Positions 11,901 to 22,900 of a stretch of 64,000 bases of DNA are shown one piece after another; the first letter of the stretch is position 1; the number at the start of each line of letters is the position of its first letter. Made by a program: the position numbers and the translations under genes. The DNA is taken from NCBI GenBank assembly GCA_033816765.1, contig CM066298.1:1054001-1118000 (forward strand). Direction: 5' to 3'. Under the pieces are notes generated by a model. That model worked only from the letters and a program-made list of their open reading frames with translations, did not search any database and had not been told where the DNA came from. The stretch is from Nothopassalora personata (lineage: Eukaryota; Ascomycota; Dothideomycetes; Mycosphaerellales; Mycosphaerellaceae).

Positions 11901-13460
11901 GCGAACGGCGGTCCACTCCAAATCAGGGAATGGTCTTTTGATACCGATCCCAACGATGAGAATGCACGGCAAGCCATCAACTCTGGCCTCTACCACGAGG
12001 GCCTCATCGTCGCGGTCGACAGCGAGAGTCCCTCCCACACCGTCGGCTACGATGCTGCTCTCCCTGAACTCCAATACTGGTCCGACATCGCCTTCCTGCA
12101 ATACACCCAACACTTCCCTAGAGCGCCTCTGGAAAACATCATCCGCCAGGGCATCATCGAGAGTGACACGATCGCAGTCATCGAAATGATTCGGCATTCC
12201 AGGCGTCTGGGCGATGAACGTTCCGATCACAACTACCCCCAGACGCCGAACGCGATTATTCTGGATTGGGGCACGAACCACTACAATGCGATGCTTGGGA
12301 CTGCTGGGGGTAAGGGGGTCGCGCATATGCTTCTACAGCATAGGCAGGATCTTGGACATCGGTGCGTTGAGGCTATTAGGATTTGGTATGGGCCTGATAA
12401 GGACCTTCCCACTGTGTGGTATAAGATCAAGGAGGCACCGTGTAGAGGACCCTCCGGACGCTCGAAGCGCACATTGGGTGAGGCGCTTCAAAGCGACAAC
12501 AATATAGCTTCTAGATCAGAAGACGAGAAGGCTCTCTTGGATGAGTACAGCAAGAAAGGAGCAGGCTGGGCGCTCGGCCTCAATGGTGGAGACCCAGACA
12601 TCTGGTGCGAGAGCATATGGACTGCAGGGCAGCTCCAGGAGGCGACGTCTGCGTGGGGCTGGACATGCACTGCGGATGAAGTCTCTTCAGCTTCAAGACT
12701 CGCTTCTGCTGGACCGGTCATGGACGTCATGTACCAGCGCTCGCCAGATCAGATCATGGTGCGAAAAGTGACGTGGACACATAACAGGCAGGTCACGACT
12801 TCTGAAGGACCTCTGCCACCGACAATGGCCGAGTACACAAATTACTACCTACCCGGCGCGATCATTGGTGAGCGCAATGAAAGCCCTAAGCAAAGTGGCA
12901 GCTCGCACGGGGTAAATGTAAACAGCGATGAGAACCTTCCAGCTCTACGAGCTTGGTCGGATGTGGTGTTCCTTCAGTACGCCCAATTGTTCCCAGGCCT
13001 ACCTTTGCAAGTTGTCATCCGACAGGAGGTCTACAATCAGGCCACAAAAGATGTTGTCGACGCGTTTAGACATGTCATCTACAAACTTCATGACGATCCG
13101 GTCTTGACAGATTACCCACAATTCCCTGGCTTTGAGTTTAAGTATGGCACCAAAGAATTCCGGGCACTTTTGGCGGTCCCAGTCGGGGAGGGTGTGGTCC
13201 ATCTACTGAGTCAACATCGAGACGCCCTGGGCCAGCTGTGTGTCTGGGGGATCAGGGTATTCTGGAACATCAATATGCAGAACCCAACAATCTGGTATAG
13301 GATCAAGCAGGCTCCTTGTAAACCGCGTGATGGTCCAGCAGGTCTCGCAAGACGAAGTATCGATGAGCCGCTGCCTGATGGTTGGAACCGTCGGAAGCGA
13401 GCTGACACCAATCACTCTGTTGCATCCACCAAGCCCGAAGATGAAGCCAAATTCATGTAA
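8949..13460 (+). CDS. Large secreted four-module protein with dibasic cleavage sites
   Basis: A single-exon 1503-aa protein. Residues 1-23 form a signal peptide (hydrophobic core around LLCAVLPSILLVGALP). Four diverged modules of about 260-300 aa follow, each with a central W-S-D block: W210 (KWSDVVPMIY), W659 (HWSDLTYLIL), W1044 (YWSDIAFLQY) and W1336 (AWSDVVFLQY). Each then has a G-T/V-P-x-G-x-G/A-V-A/V-H-x-L-like segment, and modules 1, 3 and 4 end in (E/Q/D)APC. Lys-Arg sites at about K95, K385, K427, K909, K1173 and K1483 lie between modules, the pattern expected of a kexin-processed precursor. The linkers after modules 1 and 2 are acidic and Ser-rich. I do not recognise an enzyme; it belongs to an uncharacterised fungal secreted type. 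A decayed fifth module lies immediately downstream. Confidence 0.85.
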   Translation: MAPYTSSHALLCAVLPSILLVGALPTDNGTTTVSHDFFRGDDGVSDMANLNAVPSAIRPMTRLLERHLGDDELFERADRESSNLHSDIQAGSLHKRTLTINQADFKGRQLAKLLDTDNPFPNTHQWTDMDALNNWEWRKNHEKGGLEHEDDIIDPVSASLGPTVRAGVREERWENPPSRAEYKTFMGPGVIFSWDESAPQGKYPPQLSKWSDVVPMIYKDAFPLSPLRLVVEMIVNDPDTAGVIDALRSDKQLPDPPVPYSNREVFRIGTPQFYALLGTPTGHKVAEGAGGNPIIFGQNLCIPEIHFWSQNRLASTLAFRLMDAPCGAAEAEKNYLPRGIAVGAGRPSKPKSDTNAAQGGIAKPEGSANFGRPGSSIAGRQGRQKRSASSHWLARRGKGDFPATDADDEEDPDVSDAEWQDTAAKGKRSATLKSSDSGLSEKTDQAGDLIMTDAPDNAFIPSAEDSVSKADASSDARSSGFSDDDMSMTEAPTVSHSDHASAEQSLDASDDNKNNAAQTIYDNSRAKGQEVIQLLDLEPTAAMPRQSKWTQFKDLARYGWIIDDPDPEEVDQDFTWDGMQVLDSELNLGGKTHLAGHVCVHDKAVKVEGVDYPATQAVYKNYFSLDAGAIVVVQANSPQRAGPDNAPPVTGPFPPLSHWSDLTYLILQELTKAQSSKLRDLKTITFAMIDNKPFKEVLEWIMCGTGTDYDEIFWDDRLSFLYGSEEYVTLMGTPIGVAAAHFLGQHKRELGWLGIAKIEIFRDDDPEETDSGPVPHMVMYLEDGPVLQSSKGQILDKELVEEPESIGTSTGRITRSSGRRDVHDIQNAPSSEHLLVRQEEDKFDALDAAKLSEPGVVGAKSEAGSSKGEVKQLGQLPPRPVKPNLTTENAVGSLTQPAKSDYGRQGPQKRADNLDRALLSRCLHYGAALASQLNSRDHSNSQPSQFRAGQLQDATARSGWCLDAATSMTFTAAPLAPALQQMGIANGGPLQIREWSFDTDPNDENARQAINSGLYHEGLIVAVDSESPSHTVGYDAALPELQYWSDIAFLQYTQHFPRAPLENIIRQGIIESDTIAVIEMIRHSRRLGDERSDHNYPQTPNAIILDWGTNHYNAMLGTAGGKGVAHMLLQHRQDLGHRCVEAIRIWYGPDKDLPTVWYKIKEAPCRGPSGRSKRTLGEALQSDNNIASRSEDEKALLDEYSKKGAGWALGLNGGDPDIWCESIWTAGQLQEATSAWGWTCTADEVSSASRLASAGPVMDVMYQRSPDQIMVRKVTWTHNRQVTTSEGPLPPTMAEYTNYYLPGAIIGERNESPKQSGSSHGVNVNSDENLPALRAWSDVVFLQYAQLFPGLPLQVVIRQEVYNQATKDVVDAFRHVIYKLHDDPVLTDYPQFPGFEFKYGTKEFRALLAVPVGEGVVHLLSQHRDALGQLCVWGIRVFWNINMQNPTIWYRIKQAPCKPRDGPAGLARRSIDEPLPDGWNRRKRADTNHSVASTKPEDEAKFM

Positions 13461-13484
13461 TCGACTTCCTGAGACAGGCAAAGC

Positions 13485-14290
13485 TTGGGCCGTAGCCCTC
13501 GACAGCACAAATTTATAATACTGGAACCACGGCGTCTACCAACGCGGCCAACTCCACGAACAAAGCCTCTAAATGGGGTTGGACCCTCGAACAAGATCTC
13601 CAAGCCTCCGCGAACGGCTTCCTGCCGCAGCTCCAGTCCTTGGACAGATCTATGGACCAGAGCTAGCGAACATATCCCGGTGTGGCACAAGAATCGGAGA
13701 ATCACCTACCAAATCACCTCAACCGGCGCAGCCAACCGGGTCCTTTTGCCAACCATGGCCGAGTACGCCAACTTCTACCTCCCAGGTACAATCAACCCCC
13801 TTAACATCAAAAGTTCCACAAACAGTGAACCTCAACAGAACCCTCCCAATCACGACCATTGCCCCTCCCTCGAACATCGTTCCGATCTAACATTTCTTCA
13901 AAACACTGACCTCTTCTGCAATGACCCATTGCAAAACATCATCATCCAACAAGAACTCTACAACCCCCAAACAGAACACACCGTAAACGCTATCCGCCAC
14001 ACCATCTCCCACCTCTCCGGAATTCCCAATCCTTCCAACTATCGTCACTCCCAGGCCTCTCCTTCTCTTTCGGAGTCGTCAACACAAATGCCTAAAATGC
14101 CCCCCTGGCAGTCCCCAACGGCAAGGGAATCGTCCAGCTTTCAAGTCAGAACCAAGCAAGTCTGGGAGCAAGTGTGCAGAGGAGATCAGGGTGTGGCATG
14201 ATCCAGACAGAATAGGGGATCCGCCGAGGACGTGGTATAAGGTGAAGGACGCGCCTTGTGGGAGCTTAGGGGCAGGGTTCGGCCGAGAAT
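13485..14290 (+). pseudogene. Decayed fifth module of the upstream secreted protein
   Basis: Fragments in different frames match module 4 in order: GQLHEQ...MGWTLEQD (module 4 has GQLQEATSAWGWTCTAD), then PTMAEYANFYLPG (module 4 PTMAEYTNYYLPG), LEHRSDLTFLQ, a block with IIIQQELYNPQT, then the end motif TWYKVKDAPCG near 14230-14260. Frameshifts and stops separate the pieces, and the preceding gene stops at 13458-13460. This is a lost fifth repeat or a broken tandem paralogue, not a working gene. Confidence 0.8.
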
Positions 14291-15453
14291 TACGAGGAGA
14301 AACCGGCGAAGGCGACGAGGGAGAAGTTCAAGGAGGGGTCAGGGATGTAAGGAGGGAATCTTCTCGAGTGATTTCTGCGGTTGTGCTTGGAGGGAGAGAG
14401 AGAGAGAATCTTGGAGAAGGGCGAAAACCGATCAGGGCCAAGTCTGTAATACCCTCCCTCCCTCCTGTGAAAACACGTGCTCCCCGATACCTCCTCCGTC
14501 TCTCCAACTGTGCTGAAACCCCAGCTCCTAATGCGAAAAGAAAAAAAAAGAATCTCGAGTCCAGCAGAATATGAGGGCCTCCCCCCCCCCCCCCCCCACC
14601 CGCCATGGATCGGAACAGGGCACCCTTGAAAGGATCTCTTTCCCTCAACATAAGTGACATCACGTAGTGCTCTTGGATATGGATCTACAGGTAAGCGTCT
14701 CTTTTTTCTTTTTTCTTTTTTCCATCCTGAGATAGTGCCCAGAAACTTAACCCTATCCTCAGCAAATTCCGAGACCTCGAGGGGACAGCGCGAGGAAAGA
14801 CTTCAGGGTGGGAAATGGATCGGGATCGTGGGAGACTGAGATGGAGAAGGCTATTGGGGAGTGGATGCTGGCTGGGGTCACGAGGGATGAAACCCTGCAT
14901 GGTGAGGAGCCGCTGGGGGAAGAATTGTGCGCTGGGGCCGAGTCTCAATTGCTACGGCCCTGGTGTGTAGTCCTGCGCCGGTAGGTTCGGGCCAGGGTGT
15001 GGGTCTCGAGATAGATCAAGGTGAGGCGAAAGGCTCGGTTAGTGGCGAACAGTTTAGCAGGAGCGGTCAGGTGTGGTGGTGGAGGAGGAGGAGGAGGAGG
15101 AGGAGTTGAAAGAGGAGACAAAGTGTTGGTGTCAAAGTCGGGAGTCAGCGTAGGATAGGATGAGGGCGCCAGATAGAGGGGAGCATGAAGACGGGGAACA
15201 GGGAGAAAACGTTGAGGTTCATGCGAGCATGTCATTCTATTCGTTCCATCGATAGCGGTGCCATACTGCTCCCCTTGCTAAGAAGGCTTGGGCGTGAACT
15301 TTGTCAAGCCTGAAGCCCGGCGGTGAACTTTGTCACGTGCCAGCAATCAAGAGTGTAACCACCGCAACAGGAGGGGAAAGCAGAAAGCGGACAGCCGAGG
15401 TGCACTTTGTCAACCAGTTATCTCACCGAAGAGTAGGTATGTCCTCGCCGCGT
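14291..15453. other. Gene-free low-complexity interval with homopolymer and microsatellites
   Basis: Contains (GA)n at about 14392-14406, a run of 17 C at 14581-14597, T/C tracts near 14700-14720, and a (GGA)n/(GTG)n run at about 15071-15107 that on the minus strand would encode poly-Pro. Several open frames cross it but all are low-complexity. It probably contains the 3' flank of the GPI-protein gene. Confidence 0.55.
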
Positions 15454-16407
15454 TTAAGCCAGTGCGGCGAGGAAGGTGGCGACCATGCCAGCAACAGCGA
15501 TGCCGACCTTGTTGAGGGCGGAAGCGCCGTTCGAGATCGGGGCGGTCTCGGTTGGCAGACCAGTAGTGGTGACGCCGATGATGCCGGTGGCGCCGACGGT
15601 ACCGGTGGCGCCGACGGTACCGGTGGCGCCGACGGTACCGGAGGCGAAGGGAATGGTCGAGTTGGCGATCACCAAGTCGGTCGAGGATGGGGCAACGACG
15701 GTCGAGGTAGTCGAGTTGCAGGATGTCGGCGGGGTGACGGTGGCGGTGGTGACGGTGGTCGAGGTGGAGAGCGTAGTCTCGTCACGCTTGCCGATGCCGA
15801 CCATGCCGCAGGCCTGGCTAGGGCTCATACCGCCGCTGGTGCAGACAGCATCGCATTTCTGGCGGAAAGTCTTTCGTAGAGTCAGCTTGATCGTCTATCA
15901 TGTGAAGGTGGGATGACAACTGACGTCGATCTTGCCCGGCTGGCAGAGGCATTGAGCGAGGCCGTACTCGTTGCCCGCGACGACGTAGGGGGTGAGGCAG
16001 TCATTCTCCTGCGAGGCGGATTTCCAGCAGATTTCGCAAGCCGTGTCGCGCTTGGCGTTGGCCTGCATGATGGATCCGGAGCATTTGTTCTGGCGGAAGG
16101 AAAGACCGTGCTTGTCAACGCAGAGCTTGTCACATGGGCGGAAGATGGCGTCGTTGCCCAAAGCGCAGACGATGGTGAGTGGGTTGGAGCCCTGGGCGTA
16201 GAGTGGGCTGAAAGCGCCGGTGAGCTTGTCGGAGTAGCACGAGGTGCACTCTGTGAGGTATCAGCATGTGCAATGGTCGAGTTGAGGAGCAGTGGACTTG
16301 CCGGTGGAGTAGCCTTCATAGCCAGCAAAGGCGTTGACGTCTGAGGCGTGGGTGAGTGGGAATGCCAGCATGGCGGCGGCCTTGAGAGCGGTCATGATGG
16401 AAGGCAT
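15454..16407 (-). CDS. GPI-anchored cysteine-rich surface protein (3 exons, one GC-AG intron)
   Basis: Exons 16407-16302, 16250-15925 and 15870-15454 give 282 aa. Intron 1 (16301-16251, 51 nt) starts GCAAGT and has branch-like GCTGAT and CAG; intron 2 (15924-15871, 54 nt) starts GTCAGT and has GCTGAC. Both joins restore the frame. The protein has an N-terminal signal (MPSIMTALKAAAMLAFPLTHA), a domain of about 140 aa with some 14 Cys including paired C-x2-C and C-x3-C motifs, a Ser/Thr-rich stalk with three exact GTVGAT repeats, and a C-terminal hydrophobic tail after SNGAS, typical of GPI attachment. It is likely cell-wall or plasma-membrane bound. I do not see a CFEM pattern, and the Cys domain family is unknown to me. 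Confidence 0.8.
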
Positions 16408-17070
16408 TGCTGGTGGTGGTGGTGGTGGTGGTGGTGATGATGTGTTGTGTATGTGATGTGGTTTGGGGAAGTGTGCTGTGGTAGCGAGTGTGCTGTGCGC
16501 TGGTCAAAAGCGAGTGTCGTGTGTGTGGGTGGGTTGAGGTGGAAAGAAATTGGTAGGTGGCGAAATTCTTAAGACGACTCGGTGCGCGGCTCGTGCACAG
16601 GTGGGAGACGGTGATGGCGAGGATGAGTCGGATTCGCAAGGACAAGAAAGAAGCCATCTCGTGACATTGCGGGCTCGGGAATGGACTCGAGGACCCGGAT
16701 TGGTCCATCGAATTGTTGTTGCTGCGGCATGCACTCGGATAACGAAGGCTCGGCAAGGTGGAAGACGGCATGCCGAGGGTGGTAGCTAGCAGGCAGTGAA
16801 TGAGCACGACAGTCTGGAACTGATCAGTCTGGAAGTGCGCCAAGAGGCAACGCGCCGGACTGGCACGAGAGTGCACATACACCGAGTCGGCTAGCATAGA
16901 CGGACTTACTCGATCGAGATAAGACCTAGGCACTACCTCGTGCAAAGATCCCGTCTGGAACTTGACAACCTTCTCAACACTCAGCCAACCACAGTCCAAG
17001 CCGCTAGTGACTCAGTCCGCTGTCGCCCTGGGAGCTGATATCCTGACTGACAGCCCTCAATCTCTCTCAT
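16408..17070. promoter_or_regulatory. Upstream region of the GPI-protein gene and 3' flank of CMS1
   Basis: Immediately before the ATG (minus strand) is a (CCA/ACC)n run at about 16410-16437, forming a CA-rich leader. The open frames across 16316-16999 are low-complexity and I take them as untranslated. No other site is recognised. Confidence 0.4.
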
Positions 17071-17960
17071 TCAAAAGAACAACAACTCAACCTTCCCCTC
17101 CCCCTTCCCATACCTCCCCCTGAACTGCTCCCTCCCCAACAACTTCACCAGCGGCACCTGAACCTCCTTCATGTCCAGCACACCCCTCTTCTTCTGATCA
17201 ATGTGACTCGCATCCACCACAACTCTCTCCAAGCCCTCCACCGTCAACGCCCCATCCTCCAGCAAGTCAATCACTCTCTGCGGCGTCCCAACACCAATCC
17301 CCATCTTTGTCTTCTTCACCGTCTCAATAGCTTCCTTCAGCTTGATGTGCTTGGCAAAGAGCTTGGAAACTTTGCTGTCTTTCGTCTCGAACTTTCTGAG
17401 CGCGCGCGTCAAGTCTGCGGCACGGAGCCCTGCACCTGTGATGACGAGGGTATGCGGTGAACCTTTGTCCGGCAGTGATTGCGAAAGCTTCTTTTTGCGT
17501 TTGGCGGAGCCGGCGAATTGGTCCAGGAAGTCTGGGAGGGCGTCTGTTGCCCGCGGCTTCTCGAAGGATGTGGTGTCCAGGATCGCTTTCGCTGTATCTG
17601 GCATCAGTGTCCATCCTTCTTGCGCCTAGTCATCACTCCCTCCGTACCTGGTATATGCACATCCTCCAGCTCCAGCGCACTCAGATCCGGCTGAAATCTC
17701 CTCGTTCTCTGCGCGATGTGATCCGCCATCAGTTGACTGTCCATGTGCGCAATTGCTCTATTGATCCCCAGCTCGCTGTCAAGATTCGAGTCGTCGACAT
17801 CGTCAGGCTTCTTCTTCGTCCTCTTCTTCTTTCTGGCCGCCTTTTGCGATTCGTCGTCGGCTTCACGTTTGCGTTTCGTGGACCTTGAGGTCTGAGGATC
17901 GGGCGAGTCGGAGAGGTCTTCGATCAGAGGCACGCCGGCCTGGTCCTCCAAGTCGGACAT
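17071..17960 (-). CDS. CMS1: Cms1-like U3-associated 90S pre-ribosome protein
   Basis: Exons 17960-17648 and 17597-17071 join to a 279-aa protein. The intron (17647-17598, 50 nt) starts GTACGG and ends GCCAG. Joining gives LEDVHIP-DTAKAILDTTSF, which reads through smoothly. The N-terminus is acidic, then Lys-rich (KKKRTKKK, a probable nuclear/nucleolar signal). The conserved core follows, with GSPHTLVITGAGLRAADLTR, LFAKHIKLKEA, IGVGTPQRVIDLLE and VVDASHIDQKKRG, ending KVELLFF. These match the Cms1 family of small-subunit processome factors, which look like a degenerate DEAD-box helicase fold. The start is the ATG at 17960; an in-frame upstream ATG at 18083 lies in leader-like sequence. Function is inferred from the family. 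Confidence 0.88.
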
Positions 17961-18731
17961 GTTGATGATGTGAAGTGAAAGATTGTTGATCGCGACTTCT
18001 TTCTTGCGTGAGTTGTCAGAGATCTTATCTGATCTTCGGCATATCCTTGCTAGCGTCGAAAGTCTAATTCCGCTGGGGAACAAGGGTCAGCGGCTAGACC
18101 GGGTTCTACGCACGACAGTGAATGCTATAGAACTGTTTAGACTTCGAAATAAGTAAGTATCGCTGTGTTCGCTGTGATGATTGTAGGGTATGTTGTCACC
18201 AGAGATGTTCCAAGAATCGAGCCCAAAAGAGAAGGGTATTGGACACGCCCGCCACTTTAATCTGCGCCGACCCTTGGAAGTCGCGTCGCGTGGAACCTTG
18301 TTCTGTCCTTTCATCTACCCGTACAGCATTGTAGGCCTCGAGAAGTGCTACTGGGCACAGTTGATCTTAGAACGGTGATATCCCAAGACCATCTTAATGG
18401 CCATGTCACACTGCACGATTCATTCCCCAGCCATCGTGCTGCGGCATTGAAGCTGCTTGATCCACCAGACTCGGCAACGCGAGAAAGATGCCGCTGCTAG
18501 AATCGCCGGGGATTTGGCGTCAGCAGCCAAGCCGTGGTATATACACATCATTCCCACGAGGAATGGGATCGAATGACTCGACTAAACCTTCCCTGCCGAG
18601 ACAATTTGGCTCTCGAGGTGGACCGCTGTCTACAGGCTATGGCGAGCATCATATTTACCCCTGCGAGCGGGGCGCCTCCGACTAACTATATACATCGATA
18701 TATATGGGGATCACCACCTTGTATGGCCACC
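17961..18731. other. Intergenic region between CMS1 and a Copia element
   Basis: Unmutated composition up to the element border at 18732. Open frames are short and without domains. CCACC at 18727-18731 is the left target duplication of the Copia insertion. Confidence 0.5.
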
Positions 18732-18980
18732 TGTGAAACTAGTAGAGATGGAAGTTTGGAACTAGGGTATTAAGTCTGGAAATCAGGGTATGAAAAACCA
18801 TGTTTATTACAAGTAGTGGCACCCTTAAGGTGCTTATATAAGTCTTCTTTTGATAAGAGGCCCTTAATCCCTGTAATTTAGGTGCCTAATCTCATTTCCT
18901 AAGAACAAGTAATTACTATACTTAATTAGGTTATGTCACCCTTAAAACCTGCTACCTATGCATTATCCTAGCGCTTTACA
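18732..18980 (-). repeat. 3' LTR of the 18732-25266 Copia element
   Basis: TGTGAAACTAG...GCGCTTTACA on the plus strand, aligned base for base with 25018-25266 apart from transition differences. A pyrimidine run at 18981-18990 (caccccctta) is the complement of the polypurine tract. Confidence 0.92.
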
Positions 18981-18989
18981 CACCCCCTT

Positions 18990-19960
18990 ACTCTACATAG
19001 GAACTGAGTAGAGTGATCTTGGCGCTAAGGACCTTTATATCCTTTATAACCTTGTTTATATTATCCTCAACTTTATAGATAAGGTCTTCGATAACTCCCT
19101 CCTAACTAGTAAGAGTACCCTTTATCTTCTTTTTCGGGGTTTCCTCTTTATTAGTTTCTTCGTCTTAGGGTGCCTCTCTCTTCTTAGAGGCTATTCCCTT
19201 CTTTGGAGTAGACTTAATTATGCTCTATTAAATACCCTAAAGCCGCTTAGTAAGGTTATTAATGTTGTAGGTAGGTATATAATCCTCATTTCCTAGAGTG
19301 GTACTCTTATACTAATCTAGGGACTACTTGCTAATTTCTACCCTAGAATCGTGACTAAGGTCGCTGCGGATGCCTAAGAATTGCTTAATGAGTCTAAGGA
19401 TAGGCTTAAAGGCCTTATTTTTCTCTCTAAGGTTGAATTTAGGGAGGCGAGGTTTTCGTCCTTTAGCGAGGGTACTAAGTAACCTATAGACGTAGTTTCG
19501 GATTTGGCTCTTCTGCTTAGAGTCCTTATGCGCCTTATTCTAAGCCTTTTGCTTGTCCTCTAATACCTCTTTTGTAGGGGTCTTCTTTGCCCCGTACTTC
19601 TTTCTTAGGCTACTGTACGGCTTAGTGTCGGACTCGTAGCCTATCTCCTAGCTCGCCTTAAGGAGTCGTTGGAATTCTTTAATGGACATAGAGGACTTGT
19701 TTCTAGGGTTTGAGGGTTCTTCTTTAGGTATAGTTAGTAGAGGTGGCGCGTTCTTAGGCTCGACTAGACCTGAATTAAGTAGTGTAGGTGTCTTAACTTC
19801 TGAAATAGGCTCTATTTTAAGGGTTCTAATGCTTGTGTTCTAGTGTTCTAAGATGTAGTCGTACCCTAGTATAGTAGTTAAAGGGTAACTAACTAAGCTA
19901 AGGGGCTACCTAGTAAGGAGATTAACGGCGGTACGAAGTGGATTGTAAAAGAGAGGGTTG
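18990..19960 (-). pseudogene. Extra post-pol reading frame of the Copia element
   Basis: Downstream of RNase H, the minus strand holds a coding-like frame of about 300 codons with RIP stops. It is rich in Lys/Glu, with segments such as MSIKEFQRLLKASQEIGYES, YGAKKTPTKEVLEDKQK and LRLIKQFLGIRSDLSHDS, and a helical C-terminus (IEDLIYKVEDNINKVIKDI). It is in the same sense as pol. I do not recognise the family; its length and position resemble an accessory protein. Confidence 0.45.
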
Positions 19961-19999
19961 CTAGAAGGATTGAGAAATTAGATATAGGCTATATTCGCG

Positions 20000-22900
20000 C
20001 TAAGCATGTAAGGTTATTACGTCATAAGTGCGTGTGACCGTTAGGTAAGCTTTGCTGCGAGTTGTGGGCCTTATATTATTCTTAGAAGTCCTTTAGTCCT
20101 CTCTAGTTGTAAAGGCAGGGTGTCCTTAGCCCCTAGCTAAATAAATTGCGAGTGTTTATTTTAGAAGTGAAGTGAAGATAGCACCCCCTAGCTATTAAAG
20201 CGAGGGTATGCCTGTTTACTAATCTCCTAAATTGAGGTGATTAATAAACCGCTAGTACTATTAAGGAGTTAGGACCTTAGTTAGACCGTCCGCGGCTATC
20301 TCCTATGTCCTTATCTAGCTAATTTTAAGACGTCCTGCTTAGTACTGTTCCCTAAGCTAGTATTGTTAGACGTCTACATGCCTTATCTTAGTATTAATTC
20401 TGCCATTTAGGGTCTTAACAATCCTTATGGTCTGCTAGTTATTATAGTATAGCAGTATCCGATTCTCCAATTTAAGGGTAACTGCACTAAAGAGCCTATC
20501 CTACTATAGGACCTCTAAGGCGGCGTAACTAAGGGTATATAGCTCTAATTTAGTGCTTGATTTCGTAACTATTCCCTGCTTAACTGCTCTCTAGTCGATA
20601 ATCCCCTTAAAAAGGAAAAAGACAAAGGCCTTACTTAATCTACGAGTTTCCTTGTCGTCGGCAAATGAGGCATCTAAGGCCCTATAGAATTCTAGTAGCG
20701 TTGAGTCCGAGGGTTTAGGTAGGCTGTAGTACTTGATCGAATAATCTGTAGTATAGAGAAGGTATTAAATTAAGTGTCTCACTGCCCTAAGAGCCTCCTT
20801 TATAGGGTTAGTTAGGTGCTAAGAAAGAAGAGAGACTAAAAAGGATATATTAGGGCGCGTTTCTACTGCTGCGAAGTTTACCGATCCTACTTAGGACCTA
20901 TAAACGTTAATCTCTTCCGTAGTAGCCTAAAGTTCATTTCTAAGGCCGACATATCCCCCTAGTAGGGGAGTTTTAATCCTCTTCTCCGGTCTTAAGATAC
21001 CGTAGCGATGACTAATCTTCTCGATATAGGCCTTCTAATTAAGTTTAAGGATCCGCTGTTAACGATTGCGAGTGATGTAAATCCTGTAGAACCATTTAAT
21101 AGGTCCTATTACCTTTATCTCGTATTTGTTAGTTAGTCCTTAAACAAGCTCCTTAGCTCTTAATTTGGATTTTAAGGGCTAAGTAAAGCAAATATCATCT
21201 ATATAGAAGAAAACTAGGACTAAAAATTCCCTGTTAATAAAGAGACAGTCCGTAACTTTAGACAGGCCGAGGTCGTTAAGGGTGTTTTTAAGCTATAAAT
21301 ACTATAGTAGAGGGGACTCCTTAAATCCGTAAAGGGCTTTGTAGCACCTTAGAAGTTTTCCTTCCTTCTTGAATCCTTTAGGGGCATATATATATACTGG
21401 CAATAGCATAGGGGCATTGAGAAACGCGTTTACGGCGTCTATCTATAGTGTCTTAAGGTCAAAATAGGCCACTAGGGCTATTATATACCTGAAGAGTCTT
21501 ATATAAAGGGTTGCTGCGTAGGTTTCCCCTATAGCGTCCTTTTGATCGCCTCGAGCGTACACTCGAGCCTTGCATTTTAGGAGTTCTGCGTTTTAGTTGA
21601 GCTTATATTTCTATACCTAAGTTATTAACGTTATCGGGTGTCCTGCTGCTTCGACCTTATTACACTAAGATAGGGTGTTTGTCGTAAATTGCTTCTCAAA
21701 TTCTTTAACACTTGCTGCCCTGAATGCTTCCCTATAAGGGTGTATGTTAAGGTCCTTCTATCGCTTTGGTTTAGGGGGTAGTGTGTTCCCTGTTCCGGTT
21801 GTTTTAGACGATGTAGTTAAGGTATTACTCTCTTAAGGTCCCTTCGAGAGAGTAGCTAAGACTTTAATCCTTTTAATAGTAAGAATCAAGTGTACTCGTT
21901 CTTCGTCGTACCTCGGTTTCTTGTTCTAATGGATTGTGTCGTAGATATCCTTAGAGTCTAGAGTTTTAGGTCTAGGTCTAATTAATCCTCTTAACTTATA
22001 TATATCCCCTAGAGGAACGAATGGTCTAAACAGCTAGAGTTGGGTTTCTGGACCTATTTGCGGATCTGGTTGCAAAGTTTAGGGGTGTATCTATTAACAA
22101 TTAAATTCCGATTCCCTTATTTCAATCGGATTATTATATAGGATTTCCTTATCTACCTCTTCTTAAGGTATACTGTCCCCTATCCCCTAAGCTTAAGGGG
22201 TAGTCAAAAGGTTAATTGTTAATAGCAATTCCTTAAATTGTCCCTTATAGGCTAGCCTTAGAGGTTCTACGTTACATAGAAGTCTCTCGTTGTCTTAAAT
22301 AGCTAGTCCGAGGTTAACGTCGTACAGGCCCTCGTACCTTAACTTCTTATTAAAGGTAACATCCCTAGATCTTATAACTTGTCTATAGGATAGTATCTAG
22401 ATTCGGTAGATGTTGTGACCTTTAAATCTAACTAAGTAACCGATGTAGTATCGAGAATCTATTTTATAGGCGCGTGGGCGTTCTTTCTTATTTGTCTTAT
22501 AAGCGTATGCCCTAGAACCTATTTTGTAGATGTGAGCAAGGCTTAGCTTGATGCCCGTAGCTGCTTTAAATAGGATCCTCTAGCCTAACTTCTTAGATGG
22601 TGTTCTGTTTATAAGGTAAGCAGCTGTTATGACGATCTTAGGCTATAGGTTTAAAGGTAGGCCTGCTAACAATGTCAATGCCCTAGCAGTAATGATTAAG
22701 TACTTTCCGGATATTTCTACTAGGTCCTAAGCGGGCATATAGGGGGTAGTTAGTTTCTAAGTAACCCCGTCTCTTAGTAGCTAAGACTTAAATACTACCC
22801 CGTAGGCCTTGTCGTTGTCTGAATACAGTACGGTAAGTAACCTTCTAAAGGATCGAATAAACCTTGTAAGTTCTAGGTATGCCTCTATTACGTTCTCCTA

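Noticed and set aside
15301..15916. Gly/Asp-rich plus-strand frames of 146-192 aa
   Set aside because: Antisense to the spliced GPI-protein gene; low complexity.
16316..16999. 227-aa minus-strand frame upstream of the GPI-protein gene
   Set aside because: Runs through the (ACC)n leader into the promoter; Ser/Thr/His low complexity, no domain.
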